A program made the position numbers and the translations under genes. From Ascidiaceihabitans sp023955215 (GTDB taxonomy: Bacteria > Pseudomonadota > Alphaproteobacteria > Rhodobacterales > Rhodobacteraceae), in the NCBI GenBank assembly GCA_943788345.1, contig CALSPX010000006.1, positions 219,039 to 283,038 of the forward strand: a stretch of DNA of 64,000 bases, written 5' to 3'. Shown here piece by piece: positions 53,523 through 60,682 of the stretch; position 1 is the first letter of the stretch, and each line of letters begins with the position of its first letter. The notes beneath the pieces are model-generated. The model was not told the origin of the DNA and searched no databases. It saw only the letters and a list, made by a program, of their open reading frames with translations.

Positions 53523-53707
53523 GTAGGTATGGAACGAGGGACAGTATCATAGTAGCGGGAGTTCCAATTCCGCCGCTCTGTACCAAGGACATAGTATCGC
53601 TTGGGCACAGGAAAAGACCTTCTCTCAATTCCGTGAATGAAAACTTAAACCAATCGTCATTTTCGGCGGATTTAAGCCTAGAAACCCTTCGCAATGAATG
53701 AATCAAC

Positions 53708-54022
53708 TTAGTCGAAAATATCTTCGATGAAATCGAATGCCTCCTCAAACGCGTTTTTTAGAAACTTAAAGCTATTCTTGGATTTTTTGCGTTTGGGCGA
53801 CTTCTTTTTTGGCTTTTTTGAATTGTGCGATTTAGCCGTGCGTATGGGGCTGTACCGTATCAACTCTCGGTCGCCAGTTTTGGCAACAGGCAGCATCTTG
53901 AGATCATGCAACGGAGCTCCACATCGCGAACAGGCCAACTCGTGACGCCCGTGCTTGGGCATAACCAAAGCCGCACGCGCGCCACAATAACAACATGTTA
54001 CTATTTTAGATGGATATCCCAC
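53708..54022 (-). CDS. Small zinc-ribbon protein with basic/acidic tail
   Basis: 104 residues. N-terminal pair CCYCG...CSRCG is a four-Cys zinc ribbon (residues about 10-36). A Lys-rich stretch (KKPKKKSPKRKKSKNS, about 69-84) and a short amphipathic C-terminal FLKNAFEEAFDFIEDIFD follow. The layout suggests nucleic-acid contact. It is a conserved-looking but unnamed Rhodobacterales protein next to rlmB. Function not assigned. Confidence 0.8.
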   Translation of the reverse strand: MGYPSKIVTCCYCGARAALVMPKHGRHELACSRCGAPLHDLKMLPVAKTGDRELIRYSPIRTAKSHNSKKPKKKSPKRKKSKNSFKFLKNAFEEAFDFIEDIFD

Positions 54023-54051
54023 GTAGTCCTCTAAATGGTTTTTAGACCCGC

Positions 54052-54828
54052 TTAGATACGGACCTTGGTGGCATATAAGGCCAAAGCCGCCGCATTCGAG
54101 ACGTTGAGCGAACCAAATTCACCTGCTGCGTCAATTCGGACCAACATATCACAGGTTTCTTTAGTTTTATCGCGCAACCCTGGCCCCTCAGCACCCAGAA
54201 CAAGAGCAACTGGCAAATGGGTCTTACCCTCTACAGCTTGCTCGATCGTATGCTCGGCTTCACCATCAAGGCCCAATACCAAATACCCCATTCCTTGTAA
54301 GGAAATGATTGCATCCGCCAGATTGCGCATGCGTAAATAAGGTTGGCGTTCCAACGCACCACTGGCGGTTTTAGCTAATGCACCAGTTTCAGGTGCAGAA
54401 TGGTGTCGCGTTCCGATAACAGCAGAGGCACCCAGCACTTCAGCTGAACGAAGAATCGCACCGACATTATGTGGATCGGTCACACGATCCAACAAAAGAA
54501 CGCGTGGATGTTCGTCGCCGATAACCACATCATCTAAGCGCCCCCAATCAAGCGGCTTCACTTCCAGCGCAGCGCCTTGGTGGACAGACCCCGGATCCAG
54601 AGGTGCCGAAAACTTGCGCGGATCGACAACCTCGGGCTCCATGCCAGACTCAGCAATTGCCTCTTCTAGCTTATTTTGTGCGTTTAACGTGACGATTAAA
54701 CGCAAACGTGTGCGATTTGGATTCATCAATGCATCACGCACAGCATGCAGCCCAAACAACCAAACAGTCGCATTTGCCTCTGCTTTTCTGTCCTGTTCTT
54801 TCTGAACAACCCACTTTGGTTTTTGCAT
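54052..54828 (-). CDS. rlmB: RlmB/TrmH-family rRNA 2'-O-ribose methyltransferase
   Basis: 258-residue SPOUT methyltransferase. N-terminal substrate-binding domain VWLFGLHAVRDALMNP; SPOUT knot motifs VLLLDRVTDPHNVGAILRSAEVLGASAVI (motif 1), ALVLGAEGPGLRD (motif 2) and GSLNVSNAAALALY (motif 3). This pattern is that of the enzyme making Gm2251 of 23S rRNA. The start at 54828 (MQKPKWVV) is chosen; the frame stays open through the tRNA-Tyr gene on the other strand up to 55029 and that part is not coding. Confidence 0.93.
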   Translation of the reverse strand: MQKPKWVVQKEQDRKAEANATVWLFGLHAVRDALMNPNRTRLRLIVTLNAQNKLEEAIAESGMEPEVVDPRKFSAPLDPGSVHQGAALEVKPLDWGRLDDVVIGDEHPRVLLLDRVTDPHNVGAILRSAEVLGASAVIGTRHHSAPETGALAKTASGALERQPYLRMRNLADAIISLQGMGYLVLGLDGEAEHTIEQAVEGKTHLPVALVLGAEGPGLRDKTKETCDMLVRIDAAGEFGSLNVSNAAALALYATKVRI

Positions 54829-54876
54829 CTTTTTCGCCTTTGTTGAGTGGCTACCTAATTTGAGCCAATTTGTGCC

Positions 54877-54905
54877 TTGACGGGCCTTTGGGTCGCTAGT
54901 AATCA
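54877..54905 (+). promoter_or_regulatory. Promoter of tRNA-Tyr
   Basis: TTGACG (54877-54882), spacer of 17, TAATCA (54900-54905); near-consensus, start near 54912, 26 nt before the mature tRNA. Confidence 0.75.
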
Positions 54906-54937
54906 CCCAGCACGTCAGACGCAATGCGCATGACAGT

Positions 54938-55021
54938 GGGCGACAGGCCGCAAGGTGTGGCAGGGGACTGTAACTCCCTCGCGGAGACGCACGCCTGGTT
55001 CGATTCCAGGGTCGCCCACCA
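54938..55021 (+). tRNA. tRNA-Tyr(GTA), target of integration
   Basis: 84 nt with encoded CCA. Acceptor GGGCGAC/GTCGCCC, discriminator A; anticodon stem GGGGA/TCCCT with loop CTGTAAC, anticodon GTA; long variable arm CGCGGAGACGCACG as in type II tRNA; T-arm CCTGG-TTCGATT-CCAGG. Position 8 is A rather than the usual T. The last 23 nt recur exactly at 60653. Confidence 0.92.
54999..55021 (+). repeat. attL-like repeat: 3' end of tRNA-Tyr
   Basis: 23-bp sequence TTCGATTCCAGGGTCGCCCA plus CCA, from the T-loop to the CCA end. Identical to 60653-60675 and in the same orientation. The 3' end of a tRNA with a second copy several kb away is the classical signature of site-specific integration. Confidence 0.88.
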
Positions 55022-55157
55022 AATCGCAAGTATTTGATTTAATTTCATAAAACATACCACTGATGTATCGAAGCGTTCCATAACCAGATGAAACTTCGCT
55101 TCGTTAACGTTCGTTTGGCAGATGGTGGAATCACAACTGAAACCTAACGATCCAACG

Positions 55158-55679
55158 TTAATGCGGTGACCGCCCCGTCGCGATCATAAGATGGTGCTGT
55201 TGGTGATGGGCTCCGATTGTCATCAACCCAAAGAATCCCAGTCCCAGCACTTGATTCAAATCTTCATCTGAACCGACCTGAACCAGCATCCATGCGCCAT
55301 TACCTAAATCCCCAGCGATGACGGTCCAGTCCGATGTTCCCTGCAACATCGGACTGTGTGCCAACACCATGCGTCTGATAGATGCTACAACCACATCATC
55401 TCCCGTGACCATGAACATCACACTCGACCCATCGACCTTTCGCTCAACGGATGCCCTCGTTGTCACGTTGTCCATATCCACAAGATGATCTCGCAGAGCT
55501 TTGATATCGACCTGCGCCCAATCCGTGTTTGGATCATCACGCAGCAGAGTGACGGTCTCGGCAATCGCTGCGAACTGGGACTGCCCCGTTTCGCTTGGTG
55601 ACCCTGACGTATGCGCATGTTGTGCCATCGCACCCGATGCGACGAACATCATGGCTGCTGATAAAAAACCTAGTTTCAT
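55158..55679 (-). CDS. Secreted protein of unknown function in the copper island
   Basis: 173 residues with signal peptide MKLGFLSAAMMFVASGAMAQ; the mature form opens with HAHTSGS and ends with HHQQHHLMIATGRSPH, two His-rich ends that could bind metal. Between them are DPNTDWAQVDIKALRDHLVDMDNV and VKVDG...VMFMVTGDDVVVASIRRMVLAHSP, patterns I have no named family for. Divergent from the Crp/Fnr gene, with a TGATCTGGATCA box between them. A role as periplasmic copper sink is plausible but inferred. Confidence 0.8.
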   Translation of the reverse strand: MKLGFLSAAMMFVASGAMAQHAHTSGSPSETGQSQFAAIAETVTLLRDDPNTDWAQVDIKALRDHLVDMDNVTTRASVERKVDGSSVMFMVTGDDVVVASIRRMVLAHSPMLQGTSDWTVIAGDLGNGAWMLVQVGSDEDLNQVLGLGFFGLMTIGAHHQQHHLMIATGRSPH

Positions 55680-55730
55680 TGAACACTCCTATTTCTTGAT
55701 CACCCTATTCAACTCTACTCCGATTCTTTA

Positions 55731-55742
55731 TGATCTGGATCA
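55731..55742. promoter_or_regulatory. FNR/DNR-like box upstream of the Crp/Fnr gene
   Basis: TGATCTGGATCA is a perfect palindrome of the FNR-type pattern TTGAT-N4-ATCAA with the outermost bases A/T. It abuts the start codon at 55744, so a bound regulator would block that gene, and it lies 52 nt from the start of the divergent unknown gene. Confidence 0.6.
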
Positions 55743-55743
55743 T

Positions 55744-56310
55744 ATGTATCCTGATCCTTTTTCCCATCTGCCCACGCCTGCATGTCGCATAATTCTCATG
55801 CAAAAGGGTGACGTGCTGTTTCGCCAGAACCAGACAACATCGGGGCTTTACCGTGTCGTTTCTGGATGTGTGACACTGCAACGGGCTGGGCTGGGTGGCG
55901 AAACCTTGACACTTCACAGGGCAGTGTCGGGCGGGCTGTTTGCTGAGGCATCAGTCTTCTCAGCGACCTACCATTGCGATGCGATTTGCACAGAGGCTGG
56001 GAGCGTCACGAAGATGGCCAAAGCTGAAATCGTTTCGACCATGCAATCCAATCCTGCGTTCTCCGAAGGCTTCACAAGGTTGCTTGCTGTTCAGGTTCAA
56101 CAGTACCGCGCACATATAGAGTTATTGGCAATCCCGTCAGCCAAGGAACGCATATTGGCGGCTGTTCAGGCAGGCTACTTCAATGCAACTGTCACCGAGT
56201 TGGCCACCCGCATCAATCTTAGCCATGAAGCCTGTTATCGCGCACTGCGGGAACTGTGTGACGATGGGCGTATGATCCGCGTTGGTCGTGGGAAATATAC
56301 GCTGCCATAG
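55744..56310 (+). CDS. Crp/Fnr family transcriptional regulator
   Basis: 188 residues from the ATG at 55744. N-terminal cyclic-nucleotide-type beta barrel (DVLFRQNQTTSGLYRVVSGCVTL, AVSGGLFAEASVFSATYHCDA), dimer helix, C-terminal winged helix VTELATRINLSHEACYRALRELCDDGRMIRVGRGKYTL. No N-terminal Cys cluster like that of Fnr, so it is unlikely to hold a 4Fe-4S cluster; it may sense heme, NO or a metal. Convergent with the cytochrome gene. Probably autoregulated by the box at 55731. Confidence 0.87.
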   Translation: MYPDPFSHLPTPACRIILMQKGDVLFRQNQTTSGLYRVVSGCVTLQRAGLGGETLTLHRAVSGGLFAEASVFSATYHCDAICTEAGSVTKMAKAEIVSTMQSNPAFSEGFTRLLAVQVQQYRAHIELLAIPSAKERILAAVQAGYFNATVTELATRINLSHEACYRALRELCDDGRMIRVGRGKYTLP

Positions 56311-56340
56311 CGAGGACCTGTTCATCGTGTGGACGTGCCG

Positions 56341-56766
56341 TCAGTGCGGTGGGTTCCTGCTAGCTTGGGCCTCGCGTTCCCGTTCAGGCCAAGTTGACCT
56401 GATGTAGGCGAGGATATCCCATACATCATCGTCGGTGAGTGTCTCGTTGAAGGCAGGCATCCCGCTGTTGAACCCAGTGACACCTCTGACCTCTAATGCA
56501 GCAGCGCCACCCAACTTGGTGTATTCGAACAGCAGTTCATCATCGTGATGCCATGTGTGACCCGTCCGATCATGCGGCGGGGCTGGAAGCACACCATCTG
56601 CCCCTGCGGATTGCCAGTTCGGTTGCCCCTCAAGGTTGGCACCGTGGCAAGATGCGCAGTTGTTTGCGTAAAGGCTTTGACCTGCAACAATGTCGCGATG
56701 TTCCCAGTTGTGATCAGCAGCGGCGGTTGAAGCAAACGACAAAAAGATTGGGATCAACAACTTCAT
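56341..56766 (-). CDS. c-type cytochrome (last gene of the copper operon)
   Basis: 141-residue monoheme class I cytochrome c. Signal peptide MKLLIPIFLSFASTAAA, heme motif CASCH at about residues 37-41, GQPNWQ and a distal Met in GFNSGMPAFNETLTDDDVWDILAYI. The ATG overlaps the multicopper oxidase stop (ATGA). It could pass electrons to or from the oxidase in the periplasm. Five extra in-frame codons exist upstream. Confidence 0.88.
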   Translation of the reverse strand: MKLLIPIFLSFASTAAADHNWEHRDIVAGQSLYANNCASCHGANLEGQPNWQSAGADGVLPAPPHDRTGHTWHHDDELLFEYTKLGGAAALEVRGVTGFNSGMPAFNETLTDDDVWDILAYIRSTWPEREREAQASRNPPH

Positions 56767-58061
56767 GCCACGTTCACCCATGTGCGCATCCCGCCAACGG
56801 CGTGGCTGAGCATGTGGCAGTGCAGCAGCCAGCGACCAGGGTTGTCGAATACGCAGATGACATCGCGGCTTTCACCTGCGTTTACTAGAGTGGTGTCCCG
56901 CAGATCACCCAAGGCCCCGTTCTGATCAACTTCATAAAAGTGGTGACCGTGCAGGTGGATGCCATGCGGGAACGATGTGTCATTTGCGAATGTGATCCGT
57001 ACCGTCTCACCTTTTTGAAATGATCCGAATGGGTCGCCTTGTAGGTCCGAGACGTTGTTAAAGGCCCAGATGTTGTCGCCATCATGGCGACCACCCATTG
57101 CACCACCCATCATCGTCAACGTCAGATGTTGCGTGGGTTCAGTTGGTGTTGGCAGGTCGGGCGGTGACAGAGCCATGATCGGTCCAGCTTGCCTATCTGT
57201 ATTTGTGCCACTCACAGCCAGATCAGCCAATCGATATGGACCCTGGCGGGTCAACATATCAAACCCAACAGGGCCCGTGATATCCACGATCAGGTCTGCG
57301 CGTTGTGCAGGTGCGAGGGTAAGTTCTGTGATCGGACGTGGCTCGGGCAGGGCCATACCATCCAATGCTACGACCGATCCGATAACGCCGCTTACCGCTA
57401 CAGGGAAAATGCGGTTCGTGGCGGCGTTGATAAGACGAAACCTGACCCGATCCCCAGTTTTCACCTGATCTCGGGACAGGAACGCACGGGCAAAATTCCC
57501 CATGTAACCACCGTGGGCGACACTGTGCATATCGGCGAACTCATCTGACAGGCTACCATCTTCCTGCATCTGCCAATCCGACATCAGCACAGTGATGTCA
57601 TGATCCACATCTGGGGGTGTTTCATCCTCAACGATCAACGCACCCATCATGCCACGTGCGACCTGTTCATGAGAAATATAATGCGAATGATACCAATATG
57701 TGCCCTCATCAGGCGGGACAAAGCTATAGGTTTTGGTGTCGGCAGGTTCGATCAACTCTTGCGTCAACATCGGCACCCCGTCCATCTGGTTTTCCAACCT
57801 GATGCCGTGCCAATGTACCGCTGTGCCTTCATCAAGCCCGTTCTCGACATCAATGGTGACCCGTTCCCCACGCAGCACCCGAAGTTCTGGACCTGGCATT
57901 GATCCGTTGAAGCCAAGCATGGATGTTGCACCATCTCCGTCAGATAGGATTTGCTGCGTCACCGCTTCTGCCTTCAGTCGCAACGTGTCTTGGGCTGCGA
58001 ATGTGGACATAGGTAATATTGCTGTGGCCGAGACGGTAGCCAAGAAGTGTCGTCTGTTCAT
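56763..58061 (-). CDS. Multicopper oxidase (periplasmic, Tat-exported)
   Basis: 432 residues, CueO/CopA-like family: oxidises Cu(I) or organic substrates with O2. Twin-arginine signal MNRRHFLATVSATAILPMSTFA. The four copper motifs are complete: HWHG (VHWHGIRLE), HSH (YWYHSHYISHEQ), HGHHF (HGIHLHGHHFYEV) and HCHMLSHAVGGM. The start at 58061 places the Tat motif at residue 3; an upstream ATG at 58073 overlaps the copD stop as ATGA and is also possible. Part of the operon cyt c-copC-copD-mco-cyt c. Confidence 0.93.
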   Translation of the reverse strand: MNRRHFLATVSATAILPMSTFAAQDTLRLKAEAVTQQILSDGDGATSMLGFNGSMPGPELRVLRGERVTIDVENGLDEGTAVHWHGIRLENQMDGVPMLTQELIEPADTKTYSFVPPDEGTYWYHSHYISHEQVARGMMGALIVEDETPPDVDHDITVLMSDWQMQEDGSLSDEFADMHSVAHGGYMGNFARAFLSRDQVKTGDRVRFRLINAATNRIFPVAVSGVIGSVVALDGMALPEPRPITELTLAPAQRADLIVDITGPVGFDMLTRQGPYRLADLAVSGTNTDRQAGPIMALSPPDLPTPTEPTQHLTLTMMGGAMGGRHDGDNIWAFNNVSDLQGDPFGSFQKGETVRITFANDTSFPHGIHLHGHHFYEVDQNGALGDLRDTTLVNAGESRDVICVFDNPGRWLLHCHMLSHAVGGMRTWVNVA

Positions 58062-58069
58062 GTGGTGCC

Positions 58070-58921
58070 TCATGTTGGCAAAGCAAGGTTTGTTGTGAGA
58101 ACAGCGGTCGTTCCCAGCACGGCAAGGATAACCAGCCATTCGATTGAAATAATTTTGGAAAGATGGTTTGCCGCTGCCGTATCGCCCGCACGAAGCGCGG
58201 GGATGAAACGAAGCTTGTTGCCAGCAGCCAGCCCCAAAAGCAGACCAACCAGCAGCACCTTGATGATCAATGCCTGCCCGTATCCTGTGCTAATGAGCGC
58301 GGAGAACGAACCGACCAACTCGTACCCCATATAGCCACCCAAAATGATAAGCACTGGGACAGTGAAAGTGGCAACAACACCAAATCGATGCCCCACATCC
58401 GCAGCCGAAGAATAGGTGTTGGAAGATGATGCCAAGCGTTTCAGTGGCGTAAGAACACCAATCCACAGCGCAACGGCCAACAAGTGTAACATCAAAGCGA
58501 TGTCTAGCAGTGTCGTGTCACGGCTAGAGACGTGGCCCACGTGATCGAATGACCAGATCGCGATGACACCACCCAATACCGAGACCCAAGTTCCAACGCG
58601 GCCCATGAACAGGCCAGCGATCAACAGACCAAGACCCACCAAACGTAACAGTAATGCGGTACCGACAGGTGTCGTCCATAGCAGGCCCAGCATCTCTGGA
58701 TCAGTCATGCCGCTGACATCGCCCGTCAGATTGGCACCGCGCAGTGAAAAGGCGAGGATCGTTGCAATCAACCCCAGAACAGCGAATGCCACGGCCAGAC
58801 CTCGTGTGCGATCCAGCCGAAAAATTAACGTTGCCATCACCGTGCCTGCCGCAGTCATCACGCCAAGATAAAGTGCGAATTTTGTGGCGATGGCTGCCAG
58901 ACCGAACAGATCAGGCATCAT
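58070..58921 (-). CDS. copD: Copper resistance protein CopD
   Basis: 283 residues, about eight membrane segments, CopD/PcoD fold: LAAIATKFALYLGVMTAAG, VGTALLLRLVGLGLLI, LMLHLLAVALWIGVLTPLKRL, GHRFGVVATFTVPVLIILGGYM, GYGQALIIKVLLVGLLLGLAAGNKL. In the family it moves copper across the inner membrane together with periplasmic CopC. Overlaps copC by 4 nt (ATGA). Confidence 0.92.
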   Translation of the reverse strand: MMPDLFGLAAIATKFALYLGVMTAAGTVMATLIFRLDRTRGLAVAFAVLGLIATILAFSLRGANLTGDVSGMTDPEMLGLLWTTPVGTALLLRLVGLGLLIAGLFMGRVGTWVSVLGGVIAIWSFDHVGHVSSRDTTLLDIALMLHLLAVALWIGVLTPLKRLASSSNTYSSAADVGHRFGVVATFTVPVLIILGGYMGYELVGSFSALISTGYGQALIIKVLLVGLLLGLAAGNKLRFIPALRAGDTAAANHLSKIISIEWLVILAVLGTTAVLTTNLALPT

Positions 58922-59265
58922 TCTTCGACGGTAAAGCTGAAGGTGCCATTCAAGGCATGACCATCAGCACCAAGTCCGCGCCATTCTACGACGTACACAC
59001 CCGCTCCCATGTCATGCATCGGCAACGCAAACTCCTGCGTGAACGCTGTTTGTTCGCCAAGGTCCATGTCCATGCTGGGCGTGTCGGCATGTGTGATAGC
59101 AACCCGCGTCAAACGAATGTCACCTTTGAAGTCCATCAAGACTTCGGTCGGCATCTCCGTGACAGTGGCCTCATTGGTAGGTGTCGTTGTATCGAGGGGG
59201 GAATGCGCCATCGCACCAGTTGCCCAAAACCCAATCATGCCTGCGAGTAGAATAGTCTTCATCAT
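58918..59265 (-). CDS. copC: Copper-binding protein CopC
   Basis: 115 residues, signal peptide MMKTILLAGMIGFWATGAMA. Mature N-terminus H-S gives the N-terminal His that binds Cu(II) in CopC. The beta-sandwich follows: EVLMDFKGDIRLTRVAI, LPMHDMGAGVYVVEWRGLGADGHALNGTFSF, typical of the YobA/CopC family. Two adjacent ATGs at 59265 and 59262; the frame is open further. Periplasmic carrier for CopD. Confidence 0.92.
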   Translation of the reverse strand: MMKTILLAGMIGFWATGAMAHSPLDTTTPTNEATVTEMPTEVLMDFKGDIRLTRVAITHADTPSMDMDLGEQTAFTQEFALPMHDMGAGVYVVEWRGLGADGHALNGTFSFTVEE

Positions 59266-59296
59266 TATTTCCAGCCTCTTGTTTTGTCTTTGGCGA

Positions 59297-59731
59297 TCAG
59301 TTGATCCCGTTGGCACGTTGCAATTCGCGGATGTAAGCGACGATCATCGTGACATCGCCCCTTGTTATACCCTCAACAGGCGGCATGTCACCAAACGGCC
59401 AGTGATGCGCCTGAACGCCCAAGGCTACGGCACGTTGGAATGCCTCATCACCATGGTGGCTTGGCTCGTAAATGATGTGGACCAGTGGCGGTGCAACGCC
59501 ATCTTGGCCCGCCGCATTCACCCCGTGGCAAGCTGCGCACTTGGCTTCAAATCCAAGTTGCCCGATCTGGGCATTCTGCGACAACGTTTCAGGCAACAGC
59601 ACATCGGCGAGGGCCTCATGCTCCATACTGACAACGGTGTCAGACGCGGCGGTTTGTGGTGCTGCGGGCCACATCGCGTAGCCCACGCCACCCGCAACTA
59701 GAATAGCGGCAATTGCGATAATCGATTTCAT
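59297..59731 (-). CDS. c-type cytochrome (first gene of the copper operon)
   Basis: 144 residues. N-terminal anchor or signal SIIAIAAILVAGGVGYAMWPA, heme motif CAACH at about residue 60, and a Met axial ligand likely in FGDMPPVEGITRGDVTMIVAYIREL. Small single-heme class I cytochrome. The ATG at 59731 is used; the frame begins at 59839 inside the mauE gene. It is directly downstream of the CueR operator, so it is the first gene under copper control. Confidence 0.88.
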   Translation of the reverse strand: MKSIIAIAAILVAGGVGYAMWPAAPQTAASDTVVSMEHEALADVLLPETLSQNAQIGQLGFEAKCAACHGVNAAGQDGVAPPLVHIIYEPSHHGDEAFQRAVALGVQAHHWPFGDMPPVEGITRGDVTMIVAYIRELQRANGIN

Positions 59732-59762
59732 TGAAAGCACTGACCCTTTCGTCTTTTGGATA

Positions 59763-59793
59763 TCGCTAAGCCTTCCTGTAGGTGGAAGGTCAA
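59763..59793 (-). promoter_or_regulatory. CueR-type operator/promoter of the copper operon
   Basis: On the minus strand TTGACC (-35, 59793-59788) overlaps CCTTCC-N7-GGAAGG (59771-59789 on the plus strand, spacer TGTAGGT), followed by a -10 of the TAGCGATAT type after 19 nt. The dyad and the overlong 19-nt spacer are those of CueR-controlled promoters such as copA of E. coli. Confidence 0.85.
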
Positions 59794-59804
59794 ACGATTT
59801 GTTA

Positions 59805-60158
59805 TCACAGCTTCGAGAGCATCCAGATCGCCATGCCAACCATCATCAGGTTTTCGGTAAGCGACACAAACCCCAGTGGAACTTTGCTGTCACCGCCGAC
59901 ACAGGCGCACTTGAGTTCACGTTTGTCGATGTAGACCGCCTTGAACACACTTATTGCGCCGATGCTTGCCACGAACAGCGCAGCGGGTGCAGACAGCCAT
60001 GTAAGAACACCCGCCATCATGAGCAGACCCGCCCCCGTTTCAACGAACGGATAGACATATCCATAGCGAACCCACCGCTGTGCCAACAGATCGTAGTTCA
60101 GGAACATCGTGGCAAACCGCTCAACATCTTGCAGCTTTTGCAAACCCAACAACACCAT
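59805..60158 (-). CDS. MauE/DoxX family membrane protein
   Basis: 117 residues from the ATG at 60158; four hydrophobic segments (PFVETGAGLLMMAGVLTWL; APAALFVASIGAISVFKAVYI; LGFVSLTENLMMVGMAIWML). The block KRELKCACVGGDSKVPLGFVSLTEN holds two Cys, the MauE/DoxX-like redox motif of this subgroup. Family members help disulfide or cofactor maturation; here it may supply thiol chemistry for metal handling. Its ATG shares the CATG at 60156-60159 with the divergent regulator gene. Confidence 0.83.
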   Translation of the reverse strand: MVLLGLQKLQDVERFATMFLNYDLLAQRWVRYGYVYPFVETGAGLLMMAGVLTWLSAPAALFVASIGAISVFKAVYIDKRELKCACVGGDSKVPLGFVSLTENLMMVGMAIWMLSKL

Positions 60159-60540
60159 GAATATCTCTGTGGCATCAAAGGCGGCGGGCCTCCCCGTCAA
60201 AACCGTGCGCTATTACGCCGACATTGGTTTGGTCGAAGCCCCGTCGCGATCGACGTCTGGATACCGCACCTATGACGATGTGGCTGTTCGCAAATTGATG
60301 TTCGTCAGGCGATCACGTGCGTTCGGATTCAGCATCGAAGGATGCCGCGAACTTCTGAACCTGTATCAAAATCAGGACCGCACCAGTTCGGAAGTGAAAC
60401 GCATCGCGTCAAAGCGGTTGGAAGAAATCAAAGAAAAGCAGCGAGAGCTACAGTCACTGCATGATGAGTTGGCGCACCTGGTGACATCATGCCGTGGAGA
60501 CCACATGCCCGACTGTCCGATCATCAATTACCTTGGGTGA
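60157..60540 (+). CDS. cueR: MerR-family Cu(I)-responsive regulator (CueR/HmrR-like)
   Basis: 127 residues. MerR helix-turn-helix MNISVASKAAGLPVKTVRYYADIGLVEAP, then RTYDDVAVRKLMFVRRSRAFGFSIEGCRELL, a dimer helix, and the metal loop at the C-terminus: CRGDHMPDCPIINYLG, two Cys separated by seven residues and followed by PII as in CueR. The ATG at 60157 overlaps the mauE ATG. Predicted activator of the operon at 59731-56341 through the dyad at 59771. Cytoplasmic. Confidence 0.93.
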   Translation: MNISVASKAAGLPVKTVRYYADIGLVEAPSRSTSGYRTYDDVAVRKLMFVRRSRAFGFSIEGCRELLNLYQNQDRTSSEVKRIASKRLEEIKEKQRELQSLHDELAHLVTSCRGDHMPDCPIINYLG

Positions 60541-60572
60541 TTTCGATACAACGGGGGAAGTTTTCGATACAA
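60541..60572 (+). repeat. 11-bp direct repeat downstream of cueR
   Basis: TTTCGATACAA at 60541-60551 and again at 60562-60572, spaced 21 bp (two helical turns), directly after the cueR stop codon. Purpose unknown; could be a binding site or a remnant of the element. Confidence 0.55.
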
Positions 60573-60652
60573 TTACCCCATCAACAATAAATGACTTCGC
60601 CTAACAGTCCTTATTTCCATGACCTATTTTGCGGCATCTATCTGATGCTAAA

Positions 60653-60675
60653 TTCGATTCCAGGGTCGCCCACCA
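60653..60675 (+). repeat. attR-like repeat: copy of the 3' end of tRNA-Tyr
   Basis: Identical over 23 bp to 54999-55021. Surrounding bases do not extend the tRNA (no acceptor 5' strand nearby), so this is only the tRNA tail. Marks the right edge of the island. A 77-codon frame at 60591-60821 that runs through it is not considered real. Confidence 0.88.
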
Positions 60676-60682
60676 TTAAACA

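Larger units (their letters stand above)
54999..60675. mobile_element. Copper-handling genomic island at tRNA-Tyr, without integrase
   Basis: 5.65 kb bounded by perfect 23-bp direct repeats, the left one inside an intact tRNA-Tyr. Contents: unknown secreted protein, Crp/Fnr regulator, cytochrome c, multicopper oxidase, CopD, CopC, cytochrome c, MauE/DoxX protein, CueR-like regulator. No integrase, relaxase or transposase frame is seen, so it is either a remnant that lost its recombinase or a passenger mobilised in trans. The right copy alone does not form a tRNA. The element could also have grown by later gene exchange at the tRNA. Confidence 0.72.

Noticed and set aside
53444..53701. 85-codon plus-strand and 98-codon minus-strand open frames between the CoA-binding and zinc-ribbon genes
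   Set aside because: Both run through the terminator hairpin, lack ribosome sites and have no domain.
59009..59701. 230-codon plus-strand open frame opposite copC and the cytochrome gene
   Set aside because: Antisense to two well-defined genes with signal peptides; spans the gene junction without any domain.
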